A stretch of DNA of 64,000 bases from positions 11,463,258-11,527,257 of the forward strand of contig JANCRA010000014.1 in assembly GCA_024362935.1 (NCBI GenBank). Reading direction: 5' to 3'. The notes beneath the pieces were generated by a model. It was not told the DNA's origin. It was given only the letters and a program-made list of their open reading frames with translations, and did not search any database. Shown one piece after another: positions 53,701-63,724 of the stretch. Positions within the stretch are counted from its first letter, which is position 1; every line of letters begins with the position of its first letter. The position numbers and the translations under genes were made by a program. The DNA comes from Setophaga petechia. Its lineage: Eukaryota; Chordata; Aves; Passeriformes; Parulidae.

Positions 53701-53810
53701 CTTCTCCCATCCCTGCCATTGGGAGCCCTCAGCCAGCACCTCAGCAGCACCAGTCACAAATACAGTCTCAGACACAGACTCAAGTATTATCACAGGTCAG
53801 TATTTTCTGA
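29711..53810 (+). CDS. TOX3: TOX3, HMG-box nuclear protein (exons 2-7, 5'-partial gene)
   Basis: Six in-frame exons (29711-29776, 33661-33915, 48217-48486, 49808-50035, 51354-51434, 53061-53810) join to 549 codons plus stop. Domain order in window-encoded numbering: acidic/Pro-rich N-terminal region (about 1-197), Lys-rich nuclear signal (about 210-221), one HMG box (about 225-293), Ser/Pro-rich linker, then a Gln-rich tail (410-500) ending SQVSIF. The Gln-rich tail separates TOX3 from TOX, TOX2 and TOX4. Family knowledge: TOX3 is a nuclear DNA-binding coactivator linked to calcium-dependent transcription through CREB/CBP and CITED1, is expressed in neurons and epithelia, and its human locus (16q12) is a breast-cancer susceptibility region. 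Exon sizes match the recalled mammalian gene. The initiating methionine is in exon 1, outside the window. No frameshift or premature stop was seen, so the gene appears intact. Confidence 0.97.
29777..33660 (+). other. TOX3: TOX3 intron 2 (3,884 bp)
   Basis: A phase-0 intron bounded by gtagat and ttttccag. No coding exon or interspersed repeat was recognised. It contains a 14-bp direct duplication at 31417-31444 and an AT-rich stretch at about 31950-32210 with TAATTA cores and a TGAGTCA (AP-1-type) site at 32078-32084, which could be regulatory. Confidence 0.9.
33661..33915 (+). CDS. TOX3: TOX3 exon 3 (85 codons)
   Basis: The exon opens [20 protein letters not shown] and closes [11 protein letters not shown]. 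The acceptor is ccttttccag at 33660 and the donor is gtaggt at 33916. The segment is rich in Asp, Glu, Pro and bulky hydrophobics, like an acidic activation region, and carries the family-conserved [20 protein letters not shown] block. Its length equals that of the mammalian exon as I recall it. GC content is clearly higher than in the flanking introns. The first exonic codon is CAG directly after the intronic CAG, which makes a NAGNAG tandem acceptor. Reading through the donor would add 17 codons (Val-Gly-Leu onward) before a stop ending at 33969. Confidence 0.97.
38163..38185. repeat. Poly(T) tract in intron 3
   Basis: Twenty-three consecutive T residues. On the other strand it could be the poly(A) tail of a retrocopy, but no parent sequence was recognised next to it. 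Confidence 0.95.
44398..44690 (-). mobile_element. CR1 LINE 3' fragment (reverse orientation)
   Basis: The segment begins with the reverse complement of the CR1 tail (aatcatagaa) and continues with the typical avian CR1 stretch: GGTTGGAAGGGACCTTAAAG, then CATCTTGTTCCAACCCCCCT, then GCCATGGGCAGGAGACCTTC. Homology becomes patchy after about 44550, consistent with internal deletions and age. CR1 is the dominant LINE of birds and is also present in turtles and crocodilians. The 5' truncation is typical. The outer boundary is approximate, and I see no intact reverse transcriptase. Confidence 0.88.
48217..48486 (+). CDS. TOX3: TOX3 exon 4 (90 codons)
   Basis: The acceptor is ctcttttag at 48216 and the donor is the consensus gtaagt at 48487. 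The exon begins [20 protein letters not shown] and continues through [20 protein letters not shown], a block strongly conserved in the TOX family. It ends in a Ser/Pro-rich stretch and an acidic [10 protein letters not shown] motif just before the nuclear localisation signal of exon 5. The 90-codon length matches the mammalian exon as recalled. The region is probably a flexible regulatory linker with many possible phosphorylation sites; that is inference from composition. The frame stays open for 42 codons into intron 4 (to 48615). Confidence 0.97.
48487..49807 (+). other. TOX3: TOX3 intron 4 (1,321 bp)
   Basis: A phase-0 intron from gtaagt to tttcttag. It holds a short TA tract near 48680 and a GC-rich segment at about 49130-49440 of unknown origin that is open on both strands but has no recognisable protein. 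Confidence 0.92.
49808..50035 (+). CDS. TOX3: TOX3 exon 5: nuclear signal and first part of HMG box (76 codons)
   Basis: The acceptor is ctgtttcttag at 49807 and the donor is gtaaat at 50036. The exon starts [20 protein letters not shown] and contains six consecutive lysines (exon residues 19-24), a clear basic nuclear localisation signal. The HMG box follows: the [16 protein letters not shown] entry with helix 1 aromatics, then [16 protein letters not shown] for helix 2 with its core Trp, and EEQKQ at the start of helix 3. The HMG box bends DNA through the minor groove; TOX-family boxes are considered to be of the structure-recognising type. The exon junction falls inside helix 3, so exon 6 is needed for a complete fold. 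Confidence 0.98.
50036..51353 (+). other. TOX3: TOX3 intron 5 (1,318 bp)
   Basis: A phase-0 intron that interrupts the HMG-box coding region, from gtaaat to ttttaatag. Nothing beyond AT-rich intronic sequence was recognised. Confidence 0.92.
51354..51434 (+). CDS. TOX3: TOX3 exon 6: end of HMG box (27 codons)
   Basis: The acceptor is tcttttaatag at 51353 and the donor is gtaagc at 51435. The 81-bp exon reads [20 protein letters not shown] and then RASLVSK. It supplies the rest of HMG helix 3, with the alternating basic and aromatic residues typical of the family. The exon is short and phase 0 at both ends, so skipping it would keep the frame but destroy the HMG fold. Confidence 0.97.
51435..53060 (+). 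other. TOX3: TOX3 intron 6 (1,626 bp)
   Basis: A phase-0 intron from gtaagc to caaacacag. No coding or repeat feature was recognised. Confidence 0.92.
53061..53810 (+). CDS. TOX3: TOX3 exon 7 coding part: Gln-rich C-terminus and stop
   Basis: The acceptor is ccaaacacag at 53060. The exon codes 249 residues and a TGA stop at 53808-53810. It begins [20 protein letters not shown], passes through a Ser/Thr/Pro/Met-rich stretch containing [14 protein letters not shown], then a 91-residue Gln/His/Met tract (53388-53660; 57 of 91 residues are Gln), and ends [17 protein letters not shown]. The longest pure Gln run is eight, encoded by five CAG, one CAA and two CAG. This tail gave the gene its old trinucleotide-repeat name (TNRC9) and acts as a transactivation and partner-binding region in the family. 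Glutamines are frequently interrupted by Met, His and Leu, so it is not a long pure repeat. Confidence 0.98.
   Translation, partial: AAAESAEAQTIRSVQQTLASTNLSSSLILNSSLSQHATVSASPQTLQQPLSRAIAPKPLTMRLPMNQIVASVTIAPNMPTNIAAPLISSMGSNMVATPSSSQLSPSMQSQQHQMQQLQQQQMQQMQQQQLHQHQMHQQIQQQMQQQHFQHHMQQHLQQQQQQQQHLQQQMNQQQMQQQLQHIQLQQMQQQQMQHMQHQSQPSPQQHSPGAPQITSPIPAIGSPQPAPQQHQSQIQSQTQTQVLSQVSIF
53388..53660 (+). repeat. TOX3: CAG/CAA-rich coding repeat (Gln tract of TOX3)
   Basis: Ninety-one codons, 57 of them glutamine, mixed with Met, His and Leu codons. The longest uninterrupted CAG run is five codons. It lies within exon 7 and encodes the Gln-rich transactivation tail. The antisense strand gives a spurious poly-leucine ORF (53448-53750). 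Confidence 0.95.
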
Positions 53811-54945
53811 AGATAAACGATCTTGCAACATGGCTTTGTGTTGATGGAGGGGTAGGGGTAAACCATATTTGGCTGAAAACTGTAAATTGTTGATGGTAGT
53901 TATGCAGGGATGCATAACAGATCAAATGATCCTCTAAAGTGTCTATTAGATAGGCAATAAAGAACTACAATGTAGCTGTGTATCATCTTTTAGCTGACTA
54001 TAAATCATTTTGTTTAAAAGAAAAAATGCTTTTCTCTTTTTCATGTGATGCCTTTTTAATTTATTTAAGCTTTACCTACAATATGTGAATCAACTGGCCT
54101 AAAAAATACCTGGACCTTATGACTGCAAAATGGCCTTTCAGAGTTATATGCTATAGCCCTTCTTTCTCTAAAAGTGAGTAATGCACTTCAAGGCAGTATG
54201 AACTCATGAAGCCCTTAAAGCACAGTTGTAACTACCTGTAAAATTATGATTGGATTTCATACAATCATACTTGTATGACATGAGTTAGTTGATGGCATTT
54301 TTTGTCATGAAAAAATAGAGTAAATCACAGATTTTTGCCAAAGCTCTTATTTTTTTTTCTTTTTCTCTCCTAAATGTCTTCAGAAAAACAAATGCAAGTA
54401 ACTGGACGTAAATGTTTGACCCAACTTTTCACTTCATTTCTCCAAATAAACCTGCCATAGTTCATAAGAAAATATATATTGACATTTACTCTCTTACGTT
54501 AATTCCAATTACAGAACAAATGTGAATATTATATTCTGTGTTGAAGTGATGAGTTTCAGATTTAATACACTGTATTTTTAAAAGGGAAATGCACTTAAAT
54601 AAAACTGTTATTACAGAAAGCTAAGATGAGAAATGCAAGTTATTAATACGCTGTAAAACCAGTAGAATATTTAAATGAAACTCCACAACTGAATAATCAA
54701 TGTAAATATTTTCTTTAAAAGTTGTAAGTTTTCATATCATGTGTTGTAAAGTTTTCATAAATGAGGCTTTAATGTAAACACTGGTAACATGAATTATTAA
54801 TTGCTACATTGCTTATTGTGTTTTTATGCTGTTTTATACTTTTTTATGAGTTATGATAGCAGCAATTAAGTTGTTTGTATTTTGCTTATCTAAAATAAAT
54901 GCTTTTATCTTGCTATAGAATAAACACATTTCGGTAAAACTGATG
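53811..54945 (+). other. TOX3: TOX3 3' untranslated region (end inferred)
   Basis: AT-rich sequence follows the TGA stop. AATAAA hexamers occur at 54445-54450, 54598-54603, 54894-54899 and 54919-54924. The last two, 25 bp apart, are the most likely main cleavage signal, giving a UTR of about 1.1 kb; the earlier ones could give shorter isoforms. A Pumilio-type TGTAAATA lies at 54701-54708. The 3' boundary is an estimate, and longer UTRs cannot be excluded. Confidence 0.6.
54894..54924 (+). promoter_or_regulatory. TOX3: Paired poly(A) signals, candidate TOX3 3' end
   Basis: Two canonical AATAAA hexamers (54894-54899 and 54919-54924) sit in tandem at the end of a long AT-rich segment. A modestly T/G-rich stretch follows at about 54935-54970. 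Upstream single hexamers at 54445 and 54598 are alternatives. Confidence 0.5.
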
Positions 54946-57900
54946 AGCTGTAAGTCTTTGATAGAGAAACCAGAAATGTATCCTTCTGCAAATGCTTTCT
55001 TGGACATTTTTAAACTCCTTTGGATTTTTATCAAACATTCTGGTTGAACAGGCACCAATGGGAACAGAGCAAGCACTTGGCTCTTGTGCCCTCCAGGAGC
55101 AGATTTGTGGACAACTGCTCTGAGGTGTCTGTGACTCCAGAGAGGGAAAGCAAGTGCTGGGTCACAGAACAGTGATGGTGCCCGTGCTGATGAGCTGCAG
55201 GAGCAGGGAGGTGAACCTGTCTCTCAGACATGATGTTCAGAGATGGAAACCAGCACAAATTGTTTCTTTGTATCTGAGAGTTCCAGATGTAAACTCAGCT
55301 ACTGCTGTGGGCTTCCCTCTGTAAGCCCCCAGCTCCTGCCTGGGGCTGCTCCTGAGCTGTCTGACTTTTATGTTCTCGGAAAGGTAGAATGTGATGGAGT
55401 GGGGAGGATGGAGGGGCAGGTCTTTCACATGAAGGCTTTGGAAGCATTAACATCCAGTGTGTTGTCAGGTTATTAGTGCTGTTCCTATATTTTTGCTCTG
55501 AACAGAAAGGAGAGAGCCTCTATTTTCTTGTTTCCCTTCTTCTCCTGCAGTATCTGTGCTGTGAGTGCAGTCTGACCACTATCCCCAGTTGTCTGGCATG
55601 ATTAATTACAGCATCTGTCCTGTCAGAAGCTATAATGAAGAGGTCTTGATAAAAATTGCAAATTACCACTGGCAACAATCTTAAACTGCTTATGATAAAA
55701 TGAAAATTAAAAACAGCAAGTGTCAAGCATGAGCAGAATCCTAATCCTGTTTGAGGCATGGCTTCCATGCTCAGAGCACAACCCAAAAATAATGGAATAG
55801 AGATGCCCAAAAAGTTGCAGCCAGACTTGAGAGAAGAGGTACTACACCATGTGATTTTCTTCATAATGAATTCATCTTTCAATATTTCATCATCCTCAGG
55901 TACTCTGCTTATTATGTACAAATATTGAACAGCAAGAGATTCTAATTATAAGTTTATAGATTTCTTGGAGCAGAAAAAATCATATATAAATTGAAGCTTT
56001 TCATAATAGGTGTTAGTTGACAGCTACCCATGCTCCTAATAGCCTTAGCATGATATCTAATAATGCCTGGGATGGAGGGTGTTTATTCCAAGTGCAGGGA
56101 AGCCTGTCTGCATTAGAAATGGCACAACAGAGGTTGGTTGGGAGAGATTTCGTGTGTGTCAGTTTTAACCAGTGTTACGTAACAAAGGAAACCATTTTAT
56201 AGTCGTTTTTGAAACCTTTAGACAAATGTCTTCAGAAATAATTGCTAAACTGCATGTGACAGTAATTGTGTATTAGTTCTATAATTGTCATTTTGAAGAC
56301 CTATGAAGTATCGTTGGAAAAATGTCACAAGTGATAAGAGTTAATTACAACTGAAGTCTGTTTTCAACTATTTGCAGCGAGAAGCAGGTGTTATTACACT
56401 CATTAAATGATTTCATAAATCCCGGGTTTTATCACATTTGATTAAGAGCTGCTGAACTACTGATGTTCAATTCCAGGAAAAATAGTTTTAATTACTGCAG
56501 CTAAAAAAAAGGGAAAAAAAAAAGAAAATTAATCATCAAGCAGGACTGTACATTTCAAATATCAAAATTTGAATCTTGAAAAACTGGACCATCTCCCTGC
56601 TTGCCACAAAATTATATTTTGCATTACCCACAATAGCATATTGCAGAACATCTTGTGTTTCAAACTGTGCAAGTTTGTGTTCATGTTCCCTAAATCTAAG
56701 TGAATAACTGTGCTATCATAGGTCATAAATAAAACTGTTAGTTAAAATCGCTTGATATGCAATTTATACAAGAAAAATGCAATAGTCTGTATGGTTTCAG
56801 TGTCGTGCAAGGTTTTTAAGAATGTTTTCCTTCGTAGCATTTACAAGCACTTAACTGCTCCCTTCTTTTCCCAAGGTTTCAGATGCTTTATCACCTCGGT
56901 TAACCACATTCTACTTTCACATTAACCCAGGTTGACACATGATGAAAGAACATAAGGAGGTTTAATTTTTAGCTGACACAGGGTCATTAGTTTCTAACTT
57001 GGAGAACAAAGCCTTTAAATACCTCTGTGCAACATAATCTCAATTTTATATTATCACCTGACCATTGTGGTTTGCAGGACAGATGGATTAAATATCTCAA
57101 GTTTAACCACAAGTCTTGCACTGACTATTTTCAATGGGGATTCCTATTTGAATGGCTCCTTTTTCATTTCTCACTTCATGGAGTATTTTGCAGCACTGGA
57201 CTGCATTCTAACCTTTCCCTCCCCCCTTTGTTTGGCTTTTGTTTTGCAACAGCTGTTATTATCGTTTTTGGTCAGCTGTGATTGCTGGAGGCAAAATAGG
57301 ACCAGATGGTGTTTTGCTATGCATGAATGGCGAGTTAGAGGAGTTTAGATTGAATAGGCCAAGTTTGAATGGTGTCTATGCACCACCTGCCCTCTTCAGC
57401 AGCAGCACACACATCATAGGAGCATGATCTGTCTCAGACCTACTAGAATTGGATGGGAATGGAGAGCGCCTCGTTGGATTTTCTCCATATTTATTGATCT
57501 TCCATGCACTAACAGCATAATGCAGTACACAGTCAATTTGAGTTAATTGGATATGACACAGCATGTACATGTAATCTATCACTGGAGTCTCCTGGTACAC
57601 ATTAGGGTTTGCTGCCACAAGAACATGCAGTATTAGCCTGCATTAATAGGCTAAGTGGATGGAAGTAAACCAGGATCATTGTAGGGTTTGATTTGACAAA
57701 ATATACTGTAGTTTTATAATTGTACCCTTGAAACTGCCAGAAATGCAGTTAACTATGAACATTTCTGATTTGATAGACAGAGGCTGAGTATTTTGTCACA
57801 GAAAAAAATATTTGTCATTCCCACACATTTCTGTGAGGCTTGTCAGTGAAATTTAAACAAATGTATGGAGCAGCATCCACAGGGATGGGCCAGTGGCATT

Positions 57901-60900
57901 CAGAATAATACCAAAGGGCTGCTTTGGTAACCTAAAACTGGTCAGAGAAGTGGAATTTAAATGTTACATAAATATAAGAACTATTGTATGCTCTGTTAAG
58001 GCTGACTGAAAGACACGGAGTGTGAAAGACTTGAGCCTGGACGTTACAGAAGAAAATCCGTATGTTATGAGTAATGAAAAAATATATAACACTAATATAT
58101 AATACATAAATTGCTTGCATTGTTACAGCAATTGGATGTCTCAAAGCCTACTTAATATGTGACTGAGGGCTGCGATCATGCTCTGAGTTGGCAGGAGCTG
58201 CTCACTCGGCGTCTTTGTCTGTGGTGTCAGGTAGCCAAGTGAGCTACTTTATTATGAAAATTGCATCCAACTGAAAAAATGCTAAATATTTTCAAGTGCC
58301 TGTGGGAAAAGCTAGGTTTGTATTAAAGGATTTGGTTCTTAAAGTCACCAAGAAGTTAATGCTTCTCAGGTGCATCGGAGGGAGAGAATTTTCGATTATA
58401 ATACGAAAATCTTTGAGAAGTGAATGTATTGCTTTGAACGAGCTGCTGTGACACTTCAATAGCCTACACTGGAGATTTAGAATGCATTCTGTTTACCTCA
58501 GTCAAAAACCAGAAGTGGTATTTTAAATAGTGGGTTTTGTCCAAGTTCTTGGAGCATTAACATCTTCAAGCCCTAAACAAGCCAAAGCAATGGAGAGTTT
58601 TCTTAGAAGGTTTGAAATGAAATTTATTTTAATCTTCTAGATAAAAAAGTTGAACAAAAAAATTGTACTTGTCTTGCAGTTATATGGGCACTTTTTTCAG
58701 GTATCATTTATTCTCCTTCCTCTCAAGGAATATCTTTATGATGCAGTTATCTTTGGTCTGTTTTTTTTTTTCCTCCAAACTGGAGTTGCTACATCATTGT
58801 AACCCTGCTGCTCTAATTGTAAAAGAGAGGCTTTGATCCAGAAAATAATTTAAATGAGCTGATAATTCATGTATAAAGGTAGTAATTTCATTGAAGTGAC
58901 TACTCATATGCTCTGTTACACAGTTGCTCAAGTGCTTTTATAGGTCAGGGGTCTAATTGCAAAACATTGTATTTGTTTTCCAAACAGATCCAAGTGTTTA
59001 TAATAATAATCCGAACCTAGAAGTAATATTACATTTTCTGCATTTTCTTTTATTAAATTCTATTCAAAACAAGTCACGGGTCTCATTTTCAAGTACAGAT
59101 ATTCTAACCTTAGTGCTGGTTCAATGACTGAATCACCATAAATGTGTAAAGAATTACCCACCTGATGATGAATTGTATCTGCAGTCACTTAGAAGGGAAT
59201 CTACTGTGCACAGGTCTGAAAACTTCTACCTGGATCAGCAGTCACAGCTCTTGACGGAGCAGATGCCTTAACCAAATATTTGTATTTACAAAACAGAGAA
59301 GTAAATGCAGGCAAACAAAGTGCCAGGGTATCTGCTGGCAATATTTGTGAAACCTAAAGGGTGCATTTGCTGCAGGCTGGTTTATTTTAGTGCTACAGCC
59401 CATACTGTACTGATAACAAACATATACATTGCATTAGCACATACATAATAAACAGTAAGTTAACTATATACATAATAAACCCCTCGTGTTACAGTTTTCT
59501 TGCTGGTAGTTAAAGGTACTTAATCTTGGAATTAGTTTTGATATTCCGGGAATCATAAGAATTGACCATTAAATTTTAAAAACTAGAAAGTAGGTGTACC
59601 ATTTCTTACTTTCCTCTTCCTAATTTTGAAGTGAAGAATATTCAGTGTCTGGAAATCAGAACTCACTTTGGAAAATTCTGCTGTATGGACTGTTGATCAG
59701 GGGATTATCACTGCTGCCGTGATGTGCATGTTTACATATATATATAAAATAAATAAAATCTTGCACCCTGCTCCTATCTGCTCACCACCTGTGGAAAGCT
59801 TGTCCTGAAGAACTTCTCCTCTTCCCCCCCCTTCATGTTCCTCCTGTTCCTGCGGGTCAAAAGGAGATTAATAGATTGTGCACATACACAATACATATTT
59901 GTTTTACTAAAGAGATGTCCAGATGGGTGCACTTAATTGTATGTGGCAAATGTGAAAAATATACATAAATCTAGGCGTGCATTTGGGGATTTTGGGGTTA
60001 ACATGTTAGGTGCTTTGCTGCATGGACTGTCAAAGGATTTGGTTACTGCTTAGCATGCCTTGGCATTGACAGAATATAGATGAAGCTAGTGATAATTATC
60101 ATCCTTGTGTAAACAGACTTTCTCCCTTATAGAATGGTGGCAGATAAATCTATAAGAGTTTTGGTCAATTACAGCAGACAAGTATTTTACAGCAAATCTT
60201 GAGCCCATGGTGAAATACATGTAATTCTGAGTGTCAGTTTAGATACTTTTTCTGTAAAAGCTGGGCAATCTCTTTTCTTCCTTTTTTCCTTTAACCCAAG
60301 GCAAATGAAGTTATCCTTCACTTCAGAAAATGACCAGAACTTGCTAGCAGGCTTGGACAAATTAAACATCCTTGAACAAAAATCATGATACTTTCACAGT
60401 CATTCCTGTTGATGTTTCCTGTAGCTGTACTTGGCTTTAAACTGAAGGTGGAGTTTGTTCTAATTATTTCTTTCCATTTTCAAAGCTGCTGATCAGCAAA
60501 AAGAAAGAACTGATGCACAATTCTGCATTCCTGCCCGTTCAGCTGCACTAGAGGCAGCTCCCACTGGGAATGGGTGCTGGTCCCACCAGGCACAGCGGGA
60601 CGTGGGTGCAGCACGGGCTCCATGCTCATCTCATTTCACACCACTTTGGTGTGAGATGTCAAAGCAAGGTATAACTGATAATTTCAAAGGGAGCAGAGCA
60701 GCCCACCATGGTTCACTGCATCCCCTGGTCCCCGTGGCCATGGGGAGTGCAGCTGCAGCCTCTGCTGGGGCAGGAGGAGATCTCCCGGTGCCAGGGGGGC
60801 CCGTTGGCAGCAGCACCACTGAGCTCTGCACTCAGAAATCAACACGAGCTTTGTGGTGCACTCAGGGCTACATGAGAGCCCATGAAGCCTGTAAAAACAA

Positions 60901-62999
60901 TCCCAATGATTTCAGGATACTTTGGACCAGGGCTTAGCTGAAAATGGACAGAGAAATGCAGCCATTATGAGCATGCTTGTAATTTTTTCCAATGACGTAG
61001 GAATATTTCTTGGAGAAAGAGAATTTGAAGGAGAGGGAGGAACAGCAATTTTCCTTCTGAATTGAGAAAATGAAAACTGTTGGGTGTGTGTTGCTATCAC
61101 AGCAAAGTGTTTCTATCCAGGCTCAGTGTTTCACCATGTAAACAACTTCCACTGAAATCTGCAAAGTGCCTGCACAGAGCATCTGGGAAAATATTTGTGC
61201 TTTAAATGCATTAAGCAAAATGATAATGTTATTTGACTTTGGTTAATCAATAACAGAGGAGAAATATAATGCTTTAATAAGCTTCTGTCATACAATATAA
61301 AGTCAGTGAAATAAAAACCACTTTGTTTTTTTTTTTAAACTGTGCATAAATTACAGTGGGGTTTCATTTTAGGGAGTGTGGGGTTTTTCTCCCCTATCGT
61401 TATCTGTATATTTTATCTGCAGTTTGTTGCTTTAGAACAACGTATTTGTCCACTGTAGACAAAATATGCACTTTGTTCAATTCCTTACTTGAGGTCAAAT
61501 TCTCTTGAGGCGAACAAGTGTGGGTTGTGTAGCTGTCAAAAGAGGGTTTAGTGCTTGACCCTAAGAAGCATTGAAAGCCCAGATCTTTCTTTTTTTTATT
61601 GCTTTTCATTTTCATTGTTTGTACTTTATACTTAAGCAGGGGCCTCTGCACAGGGGAAAGCCCCTGCTTTCGTATTCACAACCAGCAGCCTTCTACTGAA
61701 ACACCTCAAAAGCTTTTCACAGCAAGAATTTGGAAACCACTGCCCTGTGTCAACTGCTGGCGCATAATCAGGCTGCACATGGAGGGGCTGGGGCAGGATG
61801 TGAGGTGCACGTGCCCAGGCAGGATGGGATGGAGGTGCTGTAGGGATTTGGGGCACATGCATAAATGTTCTGGCAGTAAACAGAAAGAACAGAAGGTCTG
61901 TAAGCTTGGATGCAATAAAGCAGGAGTGTGAGTCCAAAAGGTAAGTTGCTGAATCAATGTTGTTTAGAAGGTACAGACAATAGTTGTTTAACTGGACACT
62001 CACTGAGAAGTTGATGATACACTTTTGTTTATCTGTGCTCTGACAGAAGTTGTCTTACCTCCTCTACAGATGGTGTTTATATAGTGTGCACAAGCTCAGG
62101 GTTAGAAATAGCCATATAAAAGGCCAGAGATTTTTTTACATTATTCACAATTACTATTGTGTAATTAGAAACTGTAAGTTTTGCATTACATTTTATTTTA
62201 TAGAACTACAGTGCAATTATACTTGTAAAAGCTATTGCCAGTATGAGGTAACCTTATTTGTAAAAAATGCAAAATGCTTGTAGTGTTCCTAATTGGACAG
62301 GAGTTTTGTTTAACATACAAAAGTGGTAAAGGTGATTTCAAATCCTTTCCATCCACATTGGTAAGACTGTTGGCCTTATCTTTTCTATCTTGGGTACAAA
62401 CTCAGTTCTCCAGGGCCATTCCAAGGGAGCCAGGAGCACAAGAGGACCAAACAAACAGAAGGACTGAGAAGCAGAAACCTGAGCAGTGGAGGAAGGTCAC
62501 CTCTTTGGAAAGTTACACAATCCCTGTGGGAGCCTGGCTCCCAAGTAGGGTGATTTCAGGTGCTTCCAGGTGGGAGGAGGGCACTGCACAAGCCCTGCCC
62601 TCTGCTGCTGAAGGCAGGAAACAGAATAAAAGACAAGGAGATGACAAGAGAATTGGTCATCTATATATTGAGACAAACGACATACACTATGTATTCTGGG
62701 ACAATTTGCACCCTTAAGAAACCCTAACAGCAGCAGTTGCTGGCCTGCCCAGAACAGAGGCTCCAAATTTGTGGGGAAGCTTGGCTCCAAGTTCATGTGG
62801 GGAAGCTTGGTTTTAATTACGCAGATCTCCAGTCAATATCTGGGAGCCAAGGAAATGCAAGGGTACATGAGCACTCTGTATCAGCATAATCTGGTTCAGC
62901 CAACAAGAAGCATTTCATAGACCACACAGGAAAATGAAAGTTGAATAAGTCAAAAAGCCTTACAATGAAGAGATAAAATAGTATTCAGGTTGAGAGTAT

Positions 63000-63115
63000 C
63001 AGAAAAAATAAACAGAACAAAACCAAACACAAAACACCTCCAAAAAATAAACAAAACAAAGCAACAAAACAAAAACCCTGCAAAAACAAAACACAAAACC
63101 AGAAAAACCCCAAAG
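63000..63115. repeat. A-rich AAAC-type low-complexity patch
   Basis: About 115 bp almost free of T, built from AAAC, CAAAA and ACAAAACC words. It could be a degraded simple repeat or an old retroelement tail. Confidence 0.85.
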
Positions 63116-63560
63116 ACAACACTCTCAAAATTACAAACTGTATGAGCTTTCATGTGTAGCAAAAAATTCCTCCAGAATTGTATTTGTTGCTCATAGCAGG
63201 CAACTGGGAATAACATGACAGGTTTGCAGAGTCCCTGCAGGGCACAGTGCACGTACAGGCACTGTCCTAGCCTTGTTCTTCAGGGCAAATGTTGCTTTCT
63301 GCTTGTTGCCACTGGTTCAGGACTGTCATTTTTATGCAGACTCGAGGCCATGTCATCAGTTTCTGCTGCTGGTTCTCAACAGCCAGCCAGGCCCAGCCTG
63401 GCAGTGCAAATGGAAAAGAGACTTTCAGGATCCTCACAGAAAATCCCCAAGACAGGAGGGAACCATCCCTGGGATATGGGGCTCTGTGGGCTCCTGCAGG
63501 CTCTGCTGAGGATCAAGGACACTTTGCTGGCTGCACCAGGCACGAGGAAATCAGAATCAT

Positions 63561-63724
63561 GTGTCCCCCATTCCTGGGAGTGTTTCAAGGCCAGGTCAGA
63601 TGGGGCTTTGACCTGTGTGGTCTTTGTGGAGGGTGTCCCTGCCTGTGGCAGTAAGGCTGGAGCTAGATGAGATGCTTTTTAAAGTCCCTTCCAACCCATA
63701 CACACCTATGATGCTGTGATTCTT
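63561..63724 (+). mobile_element. CR1 LINE 3' fragment (forward orientation)
   Basis: It ends with CTTTTTAAAGTCCCTTCCAA, then a short spacer and a CTATGATGCTGTGATTCT tail, as at CR1 3' termini. Upstream it has ATTCCTGGGAGTGTTTCAAG and GGTGTCCCTGCCTGTGGCAG, both close to the avian CR1 3' consensus. It is 5'-truncated and diverged. The start is uncertain and may lie further left. Confidence 0.85.

Noticed and set aside
53448..53750. Reverse-strand 100-codon poly-leucine ORF
   Set aside because: It is the antisense shadow of the CAG-rich TOX3 exon 7.
60602..60937. Forward 111-codon ORF in a GC-rich patch
   Set aside because: Low-complexity Ala/Gly/Ser composition, no domain, and the reverse strand is also open, as expected in GC-rich non-coding DNA.
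63215..63670. Forward 151-codon ORF near the right end
   Set aside because: It overlaps the CR1 3' fragment and has no domain; not supported as a gene.
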